Source of the DNA: an uncultured Schlesneria sp.
Lineage (GTDB): Bacteria > Planctomycetota > Planctomycetia > Planctomycetales > Planctomycetaceae
DNA: 64,000 bases
Direction of reading: 5' to 3'
Assembly: GCA_903840265.1 (NCBI GenBank)
Contig: CAIMFH010000091.1
Coordinates: 1-64,000, forward strand
Shown: positions 1 through 7,263 of the stretch, piece by piece
Layout of the letters: each line of letters starts with the position of its first letter
Position numbering within the stretch: position 1 is the first letter of the stretch
Translations under genes and position numbers: made by a program
Notes under the pieces: model-generated
The model's input: only the letters and a program-made list of their open reading frames with translations
What the model was told of the DNA's origin: nothing
Database searches by the model: none

Positions 1-126
1 CATCAAGTACCCAGGAATTGATCATATTCAGGTAGTTGGGATAGATCTGACGAAAAGGTCGCGATAGAAGTATGCTCCCACCAATAGTAATAGTGGTTGC
101 TACAGCGCTTAGCGAAAGGTCGGAGA

Positions 127-1323
127 ATGCGACAATTGCATTTCGACGTTGAGTTTTACGATGACGAGCAGAGAGACTTAATTCTTCCGTATGACGCTGA
201 AGGGCGCATCGCCACTCTGGTGGCACAAGGACTTACAGTCGACGAAGAGGAGTTTTTTATCAATGCTTGTTTCAAGCATCAAAAGAATCATGAGGGGTTC
301 AAGACTCGGGACGATTTGAAGTTTCACGTTCCTAGAATCCGTGACTCGATGTTGTCGCTGTATTTTGGATTGGAAAAGACAGTTCGTTCACGGTTTGCTG
401 GCCAGGACAACACTGATAAAGACTCCACCGAAGTTTGTGGTGTTGGTGCTACATTGTCAGTTGCGAATAGCATGTTTGGCCTGATCGAGGCCGATTGGGA
501 GAAAATAGATATCTCTGGCAAGAAGAACTTGGATTTTAGCACGAAAGCTTCTGATGGTTCACGATTCATAAAGGTCGAAGCGAAAGGCAGAATTGTGGCA
601 GATTTGGATCGTTTGGCAGAAATATCTGACGCCAAGCGAGACATTCTCGACAAGAAAGCTGAACGGCGGCCAAAGGAGACGCGAGACATTTTTCTTGGAG
701 TTATCGCATCGTTTCCGATTGTGCCCGACCGCAAGGCTAAATGCCGTCTGGTAGATCCCATCGTAGAAAACGAACCGGTCGATCCACGCAAACACAAACT
801 TGTGGCCCGGCTTGCATACTATTGGCGTGAGCTTGGAATCGTAACAGGGGCCCTATTTCTCATTGCACTCGCCAACAGAATTCAAGCACTATCGCTGGTG
901 GAGGACTACAAGTCATTTGACAAGATCCCACTTATGAACGGACGCGGCAATACCTTCGAAATACCACAATCGGTCTTCACATCGAGATCAGTCGCCGGAA
1001 GTGACGAGGCATTTGGCGAAGTTATTCCTTTACCCGATGGTAGTTATTATTTTTATGGTTTTGTTCGGAAGATTCTCAGTTTATTGATTGCGCAACGCCA
1101 TGATGCGGTCATTAATTTCCGCGCAAGCAATGCTGGAAATCAACAGCGGCAAATCGTCAAAGCAAGGCTGCCGCCGGATGAAATCAATGCTACGGAAGTC
1201 GATTTGGGCGAATTGCGAAAGGTTCCGAACTCACTTCGACTAGAAGTGGAGATGGTCGGCACACTCACAACCACGGCGAGCGGACACGTCCTTGGAGTCG
1301 TAAAGCCGACAAATTCTCGGTGA
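127..1323 (+). CDS. Hypothetical protein with possible PD-(D/E)xK nuclease-like motif
   Basis: A 398-residue protein that I do not recognise as a named family. The ATG at 127 is preferred to an upstream TTG because a purine-rich AGGTCGGAG lies just before it. Around residues 140-155 it has an aspartate in a beta-strand-like stretch, then 'IKVEAKG'. This D...ExK spacing resembles the active site of PD-(D/E)xK nucleases such as restriction endonucleases. A long charged helix follows (about residues 160-190), and a hydrophobic 'GIVTGALFLIALANRI' segment sits near residue 240, which could be one membrane helix or a buried core helix. No methyltransferase or defence partner is visible, but the window edge hides what lies upstream. 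The downstream 0.9 kb is repeat-rich. The gene is confidently coding; the nuclease assignment is only a motif-level inference. Confidence 0.6.
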   Translation: MRQLHFDVEFYDDEQRDLILPYDAEGRIATLVAQGLTVDEEEFFINACFKHQKNHEGFKTRDDLKFHVPRIRDSMLSLYFGLEKTVRSRFAGQDNTDKDSTEVCGVGATLSVANSMFGLIEADWEKIDISGKKNLDFSTKASDGSRFIKVEAKGRIVADLDRLAEISDAKRDILDKKAERRPKETRDIFLGVIASFPIVPDRKAKCRLVDPIVENEPVDPRKHKLVARLAYYWRELGIVTGALFLIALANRIQALSLVEDYKSFDKIPLMNGRGNTFEIPQSVFTSRSVAGSDEAFGEVIPLPDGSYYFYGFVRKILSLLIAQRHDAVINFRASNAGNQQRQIVKARLPPDEINATEVDLGELRKVPNSLRLEVEMVGTLTTTASGHVLGVVKPTNSR

Positions 1324-1545
1324 CGATCGGGGCGATGTTTGAACTTGTCTCGATGGATGTGGGCGCTGCCAGCTAGCGTGGCCTAGTGCTGATTTGTTGC
1401 TTCCCCCGATCCACCGGATTATCGACTGTGTGGATTGAGGCGCGCCCCCCCTGGTCTGATAACTGAGGCGACGGCTTGCATTCTCATTCGTGGCCGGAGG
1501 AGTTCTGTCGTCCATTCGGGACTTCTCGCAGGTGGTTGACGATTA

Positions 1546-1592
1546 CCCACCACTGGAAGTGGTGGGCTATTAGCGGCCGTCCCTACCGGGAC
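1546..1592. repeat. REP-like double hairpin
   Basis: Two adjacent short stems are visible. CCCACCACT pairs with AGTGGTGGG around a GGA loop. About 12 bases further on, GTCCC pairs with GGGAC around TACC. Paired short hairpins of this kind resemble REP elements mobilised by IS200/IS605-like (RAYT) transposases. No such transposase is in the window. Confidence 0.55.
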
Positions 1593-1836
1593 TTAGAAGG
1601 TAGCGAAGGCGACGGGACGCCTGCGGCGAGAGAGTGGATCTGAGAGAGTAGTGAGTCGAGAAGAGCGACAGAATGGCCGGGCCCTTGGAGATGGGTGAGG
1701 GATCACGGCGGCGGATCAGCCGGGACGTGTGCGAGTGACGGAGGCGGCTTGGCGGGAGGTTGGGGTACGCAGTGCTCAGTACCGAGTACTCAGTGCGGGG
1801 GCCGTGATGCTCACTTCGGGGCTCGATGAGCTGGAT

Positions 1837-1875
1837 GGCACTGGTTGTCCGAAGCGGCCCAACCAGTGGCACACC
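1837..1875 (+). repeat. GTGGCAC-type dispersed hairpin, copy 1
   Basis: The stem CACTGGTTG...CAACCAGTG is followed by GCAC. The loop contains GAAGCGGCC. Stem and loop closely match the copy at 58587-58623. Confidence 0.6.
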
Positions 1876-1901
1876 CGTGTTGATCCCAGGGTGGAAGGCG
1901 A

Positions 1902-1940
1902 AGACACGGCTTTGTCGGGGACTCCAAAGCCGTGGCACCC
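1902..1940 (+). repeat. GTGGCAC-type dispersed hairpin, copy 2
   Basis: ACGGCTTTG pairs with CAAAGCCGT and is followed by GGCACCC. It is nearly identical to the copy at 2127-2163 and related to the one at 59713-59751. Confidence 0.6.
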
Positions 1941-1976
1941 GCGGCCTGATCAAAAGACTTTTGTCTGACTCTTCAT

Positions 1977-2007
1977 CACGCGCGGGGCGTTGCCCACGCG
2001 GTTAAAC
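1977..2007 (+). repeat. GCGCGGGGCGTTGCCC-type repeat, copy 1
   Basis: The unit CGCGGGGCGTTGCCCACGCG followed by GTTA recurs at 17157-17187 and, slightly changed, at 10721-10748. All three copies are intergenic. Confidence 0.6.
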
Positions 2008-2126
2008 GAACCAACTTCGGCGTGGCCGTTTTTTTCGATTTAGAGTCTTGTGGTTATCGGTCCGCGTGCTGACGCAGCGCGGCTCACCTGAATACTATTG
2101 GTGCTATCCGCCGTGTCCTTGATCGA

Positions 2127-2163
2127 AGACACGGCTTTGTCGGGTACTTCAAAGCCGTGGCAG
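2127..2163 (+). repeat. GTGGCAC-type dispersed hairpin, copy 3
   Basis: ACGGCTTTG pairs with CAAAGCCGT and is followed by GGCA. It is a close sister of the 1902-1940 copy, about 220 bp away. Confidence 0.6.
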
Positions 2164-2200
2164 ACAGTGACGGGCTGGAAGCCCATCCTACTTGAAGACG

Positions 2201-2224
2201 CGGCACACGGAGTGTGCCTACTAC
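2201..2224. repeat. CACACGGAGTGTG palindromic repeat, copy 1
   Basis: GGCACAC and GTGTGCC pair around GGA, followed by TACTAC. An identical unit occurs at 25500-25523. This one lies just past the stop of the DUF1559 gene and could form part of its 3' end. Confidence 0.55.
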
Positions 2225-2237
2225 ATTTCTAGGGGTT

Positions 2238-3221
2238 TTAGAAATCTCCGATGACTTCTCCGCCACTGTAGGAGATTAACCCCTGCAGAAGGGTGAAATC
2301 CATGTTTTCACTCAGGAGTCGGACGGATCCGTCTGCCATGCAGACTTGGGCTCCTCCGACGTGATCGGAATGAATGGACTGTCCATAGTTACATCCCAAC
2401 GTCCCGACAGGAGGTGTCAATGTGGAATAGACAGAACAGGAAAAGTAAATCGAATTTGAGACGACGTACTTGGAGTTAATGGGAGCGACTTGATTTCCAA
2501 AGTTCTTATGACCACCCCAGAGACCGTGTAGAGAATTTGGAGCTTCCCCGATCGCAATTGTGTTTGACATCCCGTCGGTGATACTGGACATGGAGACATT
2601 GCGACTGAGAGAATTACTCAACCCTTGGAAGATTCCAGATCCCTGATGTGCTGCGAATCCCAGGTTCGAGTCATAGAAGCCTGTGTAGTCGGTTCTTCCG
2701 AACACAGCAGGACCCGCAGCGACCCCTAAAGTTAAGGGTGTATTGTCGGATCTCGCCTTCTTTTGGTCAGCATTGGGGTTTGATGGGCATTTGTAGACAC
2801 CAAGACTTAGAGTCGTCAGGTTGTAGTTATTGCCTTCCCAATACCAAAGATTGCTGTCGTATTGATTGTAGAGAGGAGCTTGATCCAGAAAGGGAAGAGT
2901 TGCCAAGTTCCAACTGGTGGTCTTCTTAGCTAAGTTCGCGGCACTGCCGAAAGCGGCATCCGTTGCTGCGGTGATCCCAGGTCCACCACGGTGGAACATG
3001 CTGTAGGCATCGTGATAGACATGGAATGCCAGCACAATCTGTTTCAAATTGTTTTTGCACTGGGTTCGCCGAGCGGATTCTCGAGCCTGTTGGACGGCGG
3101 GGAGCAGCAGTGCGATGAGCACAGCGATAATCGCGATGACGACCAGCAGTTCGATCAGCGTGAACGCGCGGCGTCGTGAGGTTCCGGGTGGACGTACGGA
3201 CGCAGACAGACCTTCAACCAT
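2238..3221 (-). CDS. DUF1559 pseudopilin-like secreted protein
   Basis: A 327-residue member of the large planctomycete DUF1559 family. After a short basic leader ending in SRRRA, residues 20-45 carry the type IV pilin/type II secretion N-methylation signature: FTLIELLVVIAI, with the conserved Glu at +5, then a long hydrophobic helix ending in LLPAVQQARESARR. The body is a predicted extracellular domain. The C-terminus has the family's H-x9-DG motif (HVGGAQVCMADG, around residue 295). Such proteins are thought to be processed by a prepilin peptidase and assembled into, or attached to, surface fibres. The ATG at 3221 has a GGAG ribosome binding site. The 5' leader is about 190 nt long and starts with a cobalamin riboswitch, so expression should respond to B12. 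It appears monocistronic. Confidence 0.93.
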   Translation of the reverse strand: MVEGLSASVRPPGTSRRRAFTLIELLVVIAIIAVLIALLLPAVQQARESARRTQCKNNLKQIVLAFHVYHDAYSMFHRGGPGITAATDAAFGSAANLAKKTTSWNLATLPFLDQAPLYNQYDSNLWYWEGNNYNLTTLSLGVYKCPSNPNADQKKARSDNTPLTLGVAAGPAVFGRTDYTGFYDSNLGFAAHQGSGIFQGLSNSLSRNVSMSSITDGMSNTIAIGEAPNSLHGLWGGHKNFGNQVAPINSKYVVSNSIYFSCSVYSTLTPPVGTLGCNYGQSIHSDHVGGAQVCMADGSVRLLSENMDFTLLQGLISYSGGEVIGDF

Positions 3222-3404
3222 GACAAATCTCCGTTGTCAAAAACCGACCCGCGGAGAAAGCATCGAAAGGTTCGTAGCAGCGGGCGCATGCATCGACAGC
3301 GCGACATGGGTCGTGTGACAGACCTACGTCCCGTGTGATGAATAACGTCCGTCAGACCGCCACGACTCGTCCGAAGCGAGCACCGCAGATCATGGAAAAC
3401 GACA

Positions 3405-3585
3405 TCTGGGCAGGTCTTCTGGCTCCCGGATTACTCTACTAACCGCGCCTTCCCAAGCCTCGTGCTCAGTGGCGTTTGCGGCGTTCGTCCCCGGTTACAG
3501 CGGCGGGACCGCGACGGGTTTACACCGTCTTCCCTATTCTCTGGCACTGGCCACAAGCCGGTGCAAGCACCCAAGTCAGACGAAA
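3405..3585 (-). promoter_or_regulatory. Cobalamin (B12) riboswitch
   Basis: Read on the minus strand, the conserved blocks of the adenosylcobalamin riboswitch appear in order: ATAGGGAAGACGGTG, CCCGCCGCTGTAACC, the GCCACTG box, TGGGAAGGCG, and the 3' block AGCCAGAAGACCTGCC ending near 3408. This order and spacing match the class I fold with its B12 box. The next gene on the same strand is the DUF1559 pseudopilin at 2238-3221, whose start is about 185 nt further on, and no other gene lies between. I see no strong hairpin-plus-U-tract in the linker, so control may be at translation or by Rho. B12 normally represses genes behind such elements. Confidence 0.92.
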
Positions 3586-3736
3586 TCGTACCGCACGGTG
3601 TGGCGAATTCAACTGAGGCCACGGAAGAGGGGAGAAGGCTTTAGCCACGGATTGGCACGGATCAACACGGATTAGGAAAAGCCGATGGATGAAGAAGGGC
3701 GAGGTTTGAGGAAAGACTGAATTTGGGGATGCGGTC

Positions 3737-3765
3737 TTGTCGATTGACTAGTCGCCGCCTATAGT
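3737..3765 (+). promoter_or_regulatory. Putative sigma-70 promoter of the MarR gene
   Basis: TTGTCG (3737-3742) and TATAGT (3760-3765) are separated by 17 bp, an acceptable match to -35/-10 boxes. Transcription would start near 3772, about 26 bp before the MarR start codon. The -10 box lies partly inside the palindromic operator at 3762-3779. Confidence 0.45.
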
Positions 3766-3779
3766 TTCCTAGGCAACTA
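3762..3779. promoter_or_regulatory. MarR-type palindromic operator
   Basis: TAGTTTCCTAGGCAACTA is an 18-bp inverted repeat with one mismatched pair. It resembles the TAGTTGCCTAGGCAACTA-like sites bound by many MarR-family dimers. It ends 18 bp before the start of the MarR gene and overlaps the likely -10 box, which predicts autorepression. Confidence 0.7.
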
Positions 3780-3797
3780 CTATCAGGGAACAGGAAC

Positions 3798-4256
3798 ATG
3801 AAGGATGTAGCGGTCAGTCGGTTGGAAGATCATTTGGGTTACTGGCTGCGGTTCGTTTCGAATCATGTTTCGCACGCGTTTACTCAGAAGGTTGAGGCGC
3901 GGGGGGTGACGGTCGCGGAGTGGGTGCTGATGCGTGAGATGCATCGGCAAGGCCCGGCGAATCCGAGTCAACTGGCAGAGGCGTTGGGGATGACTCGCGG
4001 GGCAATTTCGAAGCTGGTGGAACGGCTGTGCCGGAAAGAGCTGGTTGAACGAACCTTGTCGAGTGACGACCGGCGCTATCAGAGTGTGACGCTGACTGCT
4101 GGCGGAACCAAGCTGGTTCCGGTTGTGGCGTCATTAGCGGACGAGAACGACCGGGAATTCTTCGGCGATCTGGCAGCCGAACAGCGAGTTCAACTGATGA
4201 GCCTGCTGCAAAACATCGTTCGAAAGAACGGCTGGAAAGATGTTCCAGTCGGATGA
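3798..4256 (+). CDS. MarR family transcriptional regulator
   Basis: A 152-residue winged helix-turn-helix regulator of normal MarR length. The DNA-binding core runs from about residue 35 to 100. It includes 'NPSQLAEALGMTRGAISKLVERLCRKELVERTLSSDDRR' (given here only to locate helix-turn-helix and wing), with the wing Asp-Asp-Arg-Arg typical of the family. Flanking helices would form the dimer interface. The protein probably binds the palindrome at 3762-3779 and represses itself and the genes behind it: DUF1398 starts 27 bp after its stop and VOC follows 17 bp after that. The ligand is unknown. Neighbouring VOC and metal-binding genes suggest a response to small toxic or oxidising compounds, but that is inference. 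Confidence 0.93.
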   Translation: MKDVAVSRLEDHLGYWLRFVSNHVSHAFTQKVEARGVTVAEWVLMREMHRQGPANPSQLAEALGMTRGAISKLVERLCRKELVERTLSSDDRRYQSVTLTAGGTKLVPVVASLADENDREFFGDLAAEQRVQLMSLLQNIVRKNGWKDVPVG

Positions 4257-4283
4257 CGTGAACACTTCTATCGTGAGGAAGAT

Positions 4284-4691
4284 ATGAAACTGGAAGACGC
4301 GTTGGTCGCTCAAGAGTGTGTTCGCGGTTCGTTACTTGGGGAGCTGACGTTTCCTGAGATTATCGGCCGATTGTCGGGTATTGGCGTGGAACGGTACCAC
4401 GCTGACTACAGTCGGCAGGAGATAACGTATTATTGGGCGAATGGTGAATCATTGGTGGTGGCGACACCCCATGAACCCGCTGCGACGGGTGGCGCTTTTT
4501 CAGCAGCAGAGGTCGCTGCGGCGGTTCGTCAAAGCCAACGCAATGAACACACGTATCAGGAGTTTGTCCGTAAGACGATGCAGGCGGGATGCATCGGCTA
4601 CTTTGTGCAGATTTCGGGACGACGGGTGATCTACTTTGGACGGAACGGCGATTCGCACACCGAACTGTTCCCGCCGTCACCGATAACTTGA
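4284..4691 (+). CDS. DUF1398 family protein
   Basis: A 135-residue protein resembling the DUF1398 (YbcV-like) family, of unknown function. Recognisable features are the 'TFPEIIGRLSGIGVERYHADY' region (residues 22-42), where the family has a conserved Tyr and Asp, and 'AGCIGYFVQISGRRVIYFGRNGD' near residues 100-125, the conserved C-terminal strand-turn. It is probably a soluble cytoplasmic protein. It has a strong GAGGAA ribosome binding site and lies between the MarR and VOC genes with gaps of 27 and 17 bp, so the three should be one transcript. Confidence 0.8.
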   Translation: MKLEDALVAQECVRGSLLGELTFPEIIGRLSGIGVERYHADYSRQEITYYWANGESLVVATPHEPAATGGAFSAAEVAAAVRQSQRNEHTYQEFVRKTMQAGCIGYFVQISGRRVIYFGRNGDSHTELFPPSPIT

Positions 4692-4708
4692 AACCATGAG
4701 GAACGATC

Positions 4709-5122
4709 ATGCCAACGATCCATGGATTGCTGGAGACGGCTTTGTATGTGACTGATCTTCCTGGAGCGGCCGGGTTTTATCGGCGGCTGTTTGGGTTTGG
4801 GACGTTGCTGGAATCGGAGCGACTGATTGCGCTGGATGTGGTTGGCCGGAACGTGCTGCTGCTGTTTAAAGCGGGCTCGACGGAGGCGGCGTTTGAGACT
4901 CCAGGTGGTGTGATCCCTGGCCATTCAGGATCGGGGACGACTCATCTGGCGTTCTCGGTTGGCGCTGATGAAGTAGCACCCTGGCAGCAGCGACTGGAGT
5001 CGGACGGGGTCGCCATTGAGAGCACCGTGACGTGGCCCGGGGGAGCGAAGAGCTTGTACTTTCGCGACTTCGACAACCACCTGGTCGAACTGATCACGCC
5101 GGGATTCTGGTCGACGTACTGA
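4709..5122 (+). CDS. VOC family (glyoxalase/dioxygenase-like) protein
   Basis: A 137-residue single-domain vicinal-oxygen-chelate protein. The N-terminal module begins 'LETALYVTDLPGAAGFYRRLFGF', the classic first betaalphabetabetabeta unit. The second module contains 'THLAFSV' and ends with 'YFRDFDNHLVELITPGFW', where the final Glu is a usual metal ligand and His in THLAF another. Members include glyoxalase I, fosfomycin-resistance enzymes and extradiol dioxygenases; this sequence does not settle which. A GAGGAACGATC ribosome binding site precedes the ATG. It is the third gene of the MarR-controlled group. Confidence 0.88.
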   Translation: MPTIHGLLETALYVTDLPGAAGFYRRLFGFGTLLESERLIALDVVGRNVLLLFKAGSTEAAFETPGGVIPGHSGSGTTHLAFSVGADEVAPWQQRLESDGVAIESTVTWPGGAKSLYFRDFDNHLVELITPGFWSTY

Positions 5123-5242
5123 GTTGTGTCCGAAGGAGCTGGTGAAGAGTGCGCTTTGGAGCGGCATCGCGATTGCAAGATGAGTGCTTCGACGCGACGA
5201 ATGCCATGATTCGAGCCAGTTCATTTTGCAGGAGAATCAGCC

Positions 5243-5413
5243 ATGACGACTTCTCAGATTAAGAATGACAAGGGAATCGATCCTCCGAAGCACGGCGAAA
5301 CGTTTCGTTGCGCTGGTTGTGGCATGGAGCTGAAGATCACCAAGGACTGCGGGTGCAAGGAGAAGGAGCATGTCCATTTCCATTGCTGCGGTCAGGAGAT
5401 GGTGAAGGCTTAG
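5243..5413 (+). CDS. Small Cys-rich metal-binding protein, desulforedoxin-like
   Basis: A 56-residue protein starting at the ATG at 5243, behind a clear GGAG at 5231. It has eight cysteines or histidines arranged as FRCAGCGMEL, KDCGCKEKEH, HFHCCGQEM. The CxxC...CCGxxM pattern is that of desulforedoxin and the N-terminal iron domain of superoxide reductases, with an extra CGC in the middle. It most likely binds iron or zinc; electron transfer is possible but unproven. It lies 120 bp after the VOC gene on the same strand. A short stem, TAGCCGCCT/AGGTGGCTA (5420-5442), follows the stop codon. Confidence 0.72.
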   Translation: MTTSQIKNDKGIDPPKHGETFRCAGCGMELKITKDCGCKEKEHVHFHCCGQEMVKA

Positions 5414-5875
5414 GTGAGATAGCCGCCTTGTTGAGGTGGCTAGATGTCATTCATGTGGAAGCTTCGCGTCGCCCCGCGATTCGATGTGGGTCGTAGGTAT
5501 TGACTGGCACATCGCAGAACAGGTTGCGCGTTGGGATGTCATCACGATCGGGGTGTCGACGTTGTAGAAGTTACAGTCGACTCAGTTTGCCGAATTAAAA
5601 GTCTGTGCCAAATCTTTGCATGTGCGACAACTGGATCTGGCTTCAGCGAGAACAGGTCGAACTGGGACATTGCTAACCACGCTAATGGGGCAATTGTTCG
5701 TGGTAATGCTTACTTCAGCGAGATGGTTCGTTGAATGCCCCGGTTGCGGCATGTTGATTGCAAGCTGCTTGTTTTGCGTCCAACAAGTTTGTGTGTCCTC
5801 ACTCGACACTTCTGACACGCCTGCTGTGAGTAAGGGTGTGTTACGAATCTGCCTCACAACTTAGGAGTCTATCGA
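5414..5875. other. Intergenic region, no gene recognised
   Basis: About 460 bp. Apart from the small hairpin at 5420-5442, I see no conserved element. An 82-codon frame at 5616-5864 has no ribosome binding site or domain and is not accepted as a gene. Confidence 0.5.
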
Positions 5876-6580
5876 ATGCGTCATTTGAGAATCGTTGCAG
5901 GGACGTTCATCTGTTTGTCGGTCATGAGTGCTTCGGCACCATTGTTCGCGAAGGACTCGGACGACGCCGCGAAGAAGTCTGATCTGCCAAGCTGCCTCAG
6001 CAAACTGAAGCTGACGGACGAGCAGAAAACGAAGGCGAAAGAAGTCGTTCAGAAGTATGACGACAAGATCGATAAGGTGATGAAGCACTTCAGCGAGAAG
6101 TACCTGGAGACCGTTGAGACGGAAGCCGCGCTGCTGACGTCGGTCGAGGATATCCTGTCCGAACAACAACGCGAGAACATCCGCAACGAACGTCGCAAAG
6201 CCGCTCATTCGGACAAGGACACGGATAAGACCGACGCCGCCAAGAGCGACGACAAGAGCAAGGCTGTGTCGAGCAATGACACCAAGCCGGGCAAGTCGGC
6301 TGTCGTCGTGGAAGAGATCGATGAGATCACTTTCGCAAACGGGATTACTCTGACCGTGGACCAGGAAGTCATCGCCGATCGGATTACGACCAAGCATATG
6401 GCTCATCTGCGAGCCCTGCACCGACGAGTTCACTCGATTCACAATCGATTGATCGCGTTGGAAACAGACAAGATCGTTGAACTGGAAAAGCTGCTGACGA
6501 AAGAACAACTCAGCCAGCTGCGTCAGGATCGTCAAGCCGCTGCTGGTGATGCTCATGCTACAGCAGCACCCTCGAAATAG
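5876..6580 (+). CDS. Secreted LTxxQ-motif (Spy/CpxP-like) protein
   Basis: A 234-residue exported protein. Residues 1-25 form a signal peptide ending LFAKD. The mature part is highly charged and mostly helical. It contains 'LKLTDEQKTKAKEVV' near residue 45 and 'LLTKEQLSQLRQ' near residue 213, both LTxxQ motifs as in Spy/CpxP periplasmic chaperones. Between them is a Lys/Asp/Ser-rich linker (residues 108-140). A periplasmic stress or chaperone-like role is plausible by analogy, but overall similarity looks low. The ribosome binding site is weak. The next gene, at 6672, is another small secreted protein. Confidence 0.75.
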   Translation: MRHLRIVAGTFICLSVMSASAPLFAKDSDDAAKKSDLPSCLSKLKLTDEQKTKAKEVVQKYDDKIDKVMKHFSEKYLETVETEAALLTSVEDILSEQQRENIRNERRKAAHSDKDTDKTDAAKSDDKSKAVSSNDTKPGKSAVVVEEIDEITFANGITLTVDQEVIADRITTKHMAHLRALHRRVHSIHNRLIALETDKIVELEKLLTKEQLSQLRQDRQAAAGDAHATAAPSK

Positions 6581-6671
6581 TCTGGCGAACGGTTGAGTTC
6601 ATTGCATCGATCCAAGTTGCTCACGATGCAACGGGACTTAGTCGGTTAATCGCAGACGAAAGGAACAAATC

Positions 6672-7016
6672 ATGACTCGCATCCTTCGAACGTCGGCACT
6701 GCTGATCGCAGTGATGAGTGCCGCAGTCTTCTGCCCCGCAACTCAAAAGAGTGCGGATGCACAAGTGTATTATTCTCGTGGATATGGGTACGGTCGCCCG
6801 GCCTACTACGGGGGTTACCGGCCTTACGGTCCTGGCCCGTACGTTTACCGAGCACCGGCTCCGTACTATGCACCCGCGCCGGTGGTCCCTTACGGCTATC
6901 AACCGTATGGGTACGGCCCAGCTTACGTGGCCCCTTCGACGAGCGTCTACACGCCACTGGGTGGAGTGACGACGTACGGCGGACCTTACGGGGGCGTTGG
7001 CGTCAATTTGTACTAA
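6672..7016 (+). CDS. Small secreted Gly/Tyr/Pro-rich protein
   Basis: 114 residues: a signal peptide (about 1-30, ending ADAQ), then a low-complexity region of repeated YGYGRPAYYGGYRPYGPGPY-type units rich in Tyr, Gly and Pro, ending GGVGVNLY. Planctomycetes encode many proteins of this kind, probably on the surface or in the periplasm, with unknown roles; structural or adhesive functions are guesses. The AAAGGAAC ribosome binding site is good. A strong terminator follows at 7047-7083. Confidence 0.72.
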   Translation: MTRILRTSALLIAVMSAAVFCPATQKSADAQVYYSRGYGYGRPAYYGGYRPYGPGPYVYRAPAPYYAPAPVVPYGYQPYGYGPAYVAPSTSVYTPLGGVTTYGGPYGGVGVNLY

Positions 7017-7046
7017 GCCAACCTCGTTGGGTTGACTAGCAAATGG

Positions 7047-7083
7047 AAACGGTCCGAGGAGAAATCCTCGGACCGTTTTTTGT
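7047..7083 (+). terminator. Rho-independent terminator
   Basis: AACGGTCCGAGGA pairs with TCCTCGGACCGTT around GAAA and is followed by a T-run. It terminates the Gly/Tyr/Pro-rich gene. Confidence 0.92.
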
Positions 7084-7116
7084 TTGATGTGGTGAATGGA
7101 TGTGCTGAACCACGGA

Positions 7117-7235
7117 CTTGTAGCCGAGAGTCGTGGCTTCCGTCCGGACGAGCCGGAACGGAGAGCGAGCCTATCCTCGTCAGTTCTTGGTAGCTGTGAG
7201 TTGTGGGCTCCGTTGGGACGTGCCCAACGGAAGCC
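7117..7235. repeat. Pair of diverged hairpin repeats
   Basis: Two related units lie side by side. In the first, TCCGTCCGG faces CCGGAACGGA (around 7138-7161). In the second, TCCGTTGGG faces CCCAACGGA (7209-7231). The upstream flanks (GAGAGTCGTGGCT and GTGAGTTGTGGGCT) also align. Stem bases differ between units but stay paired. Confidence 0.5.
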
Positions 7236-7263
7236 GATAGCAGCAAATTGACCACCGCTTTCG

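Larger units (their letters stand above)
1324..2237. other. Repeat-rich intergenic region
   Basis: About 0.9 kb without a convincing gene. Short open frames here have unlikely composition and no ribosome binding site. The stretch holds a REP-like double hairpin (1546-1592), three hairpins ending in GTGGCA (1837-1875, 1902-1940, 2127-2163), a GCGCGGGGCGTTGCCC element (1977-2007) and a palindromic CACACGGAGTGTG element (2201-2224). Confidence 0.7.

Noticed and set aside
324-797. Open frames on the minus strand inside the 127-1323 gene
   Set aside because: They are antisense to a longer, well-formed frame with its own ribosome binding site and have no recognisable domain.
1729-1968. 79-codon frame on the plus strand
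   Set aside because: It reads through two dispersed hairpin repeats and has atypical composition.
5616-5864. 82-codon frame between the Cys-rich gene and the LTxxQ gene
   Set aside because: No ribosome binding site, no signal peptide, no domain, and no support from neighbours.
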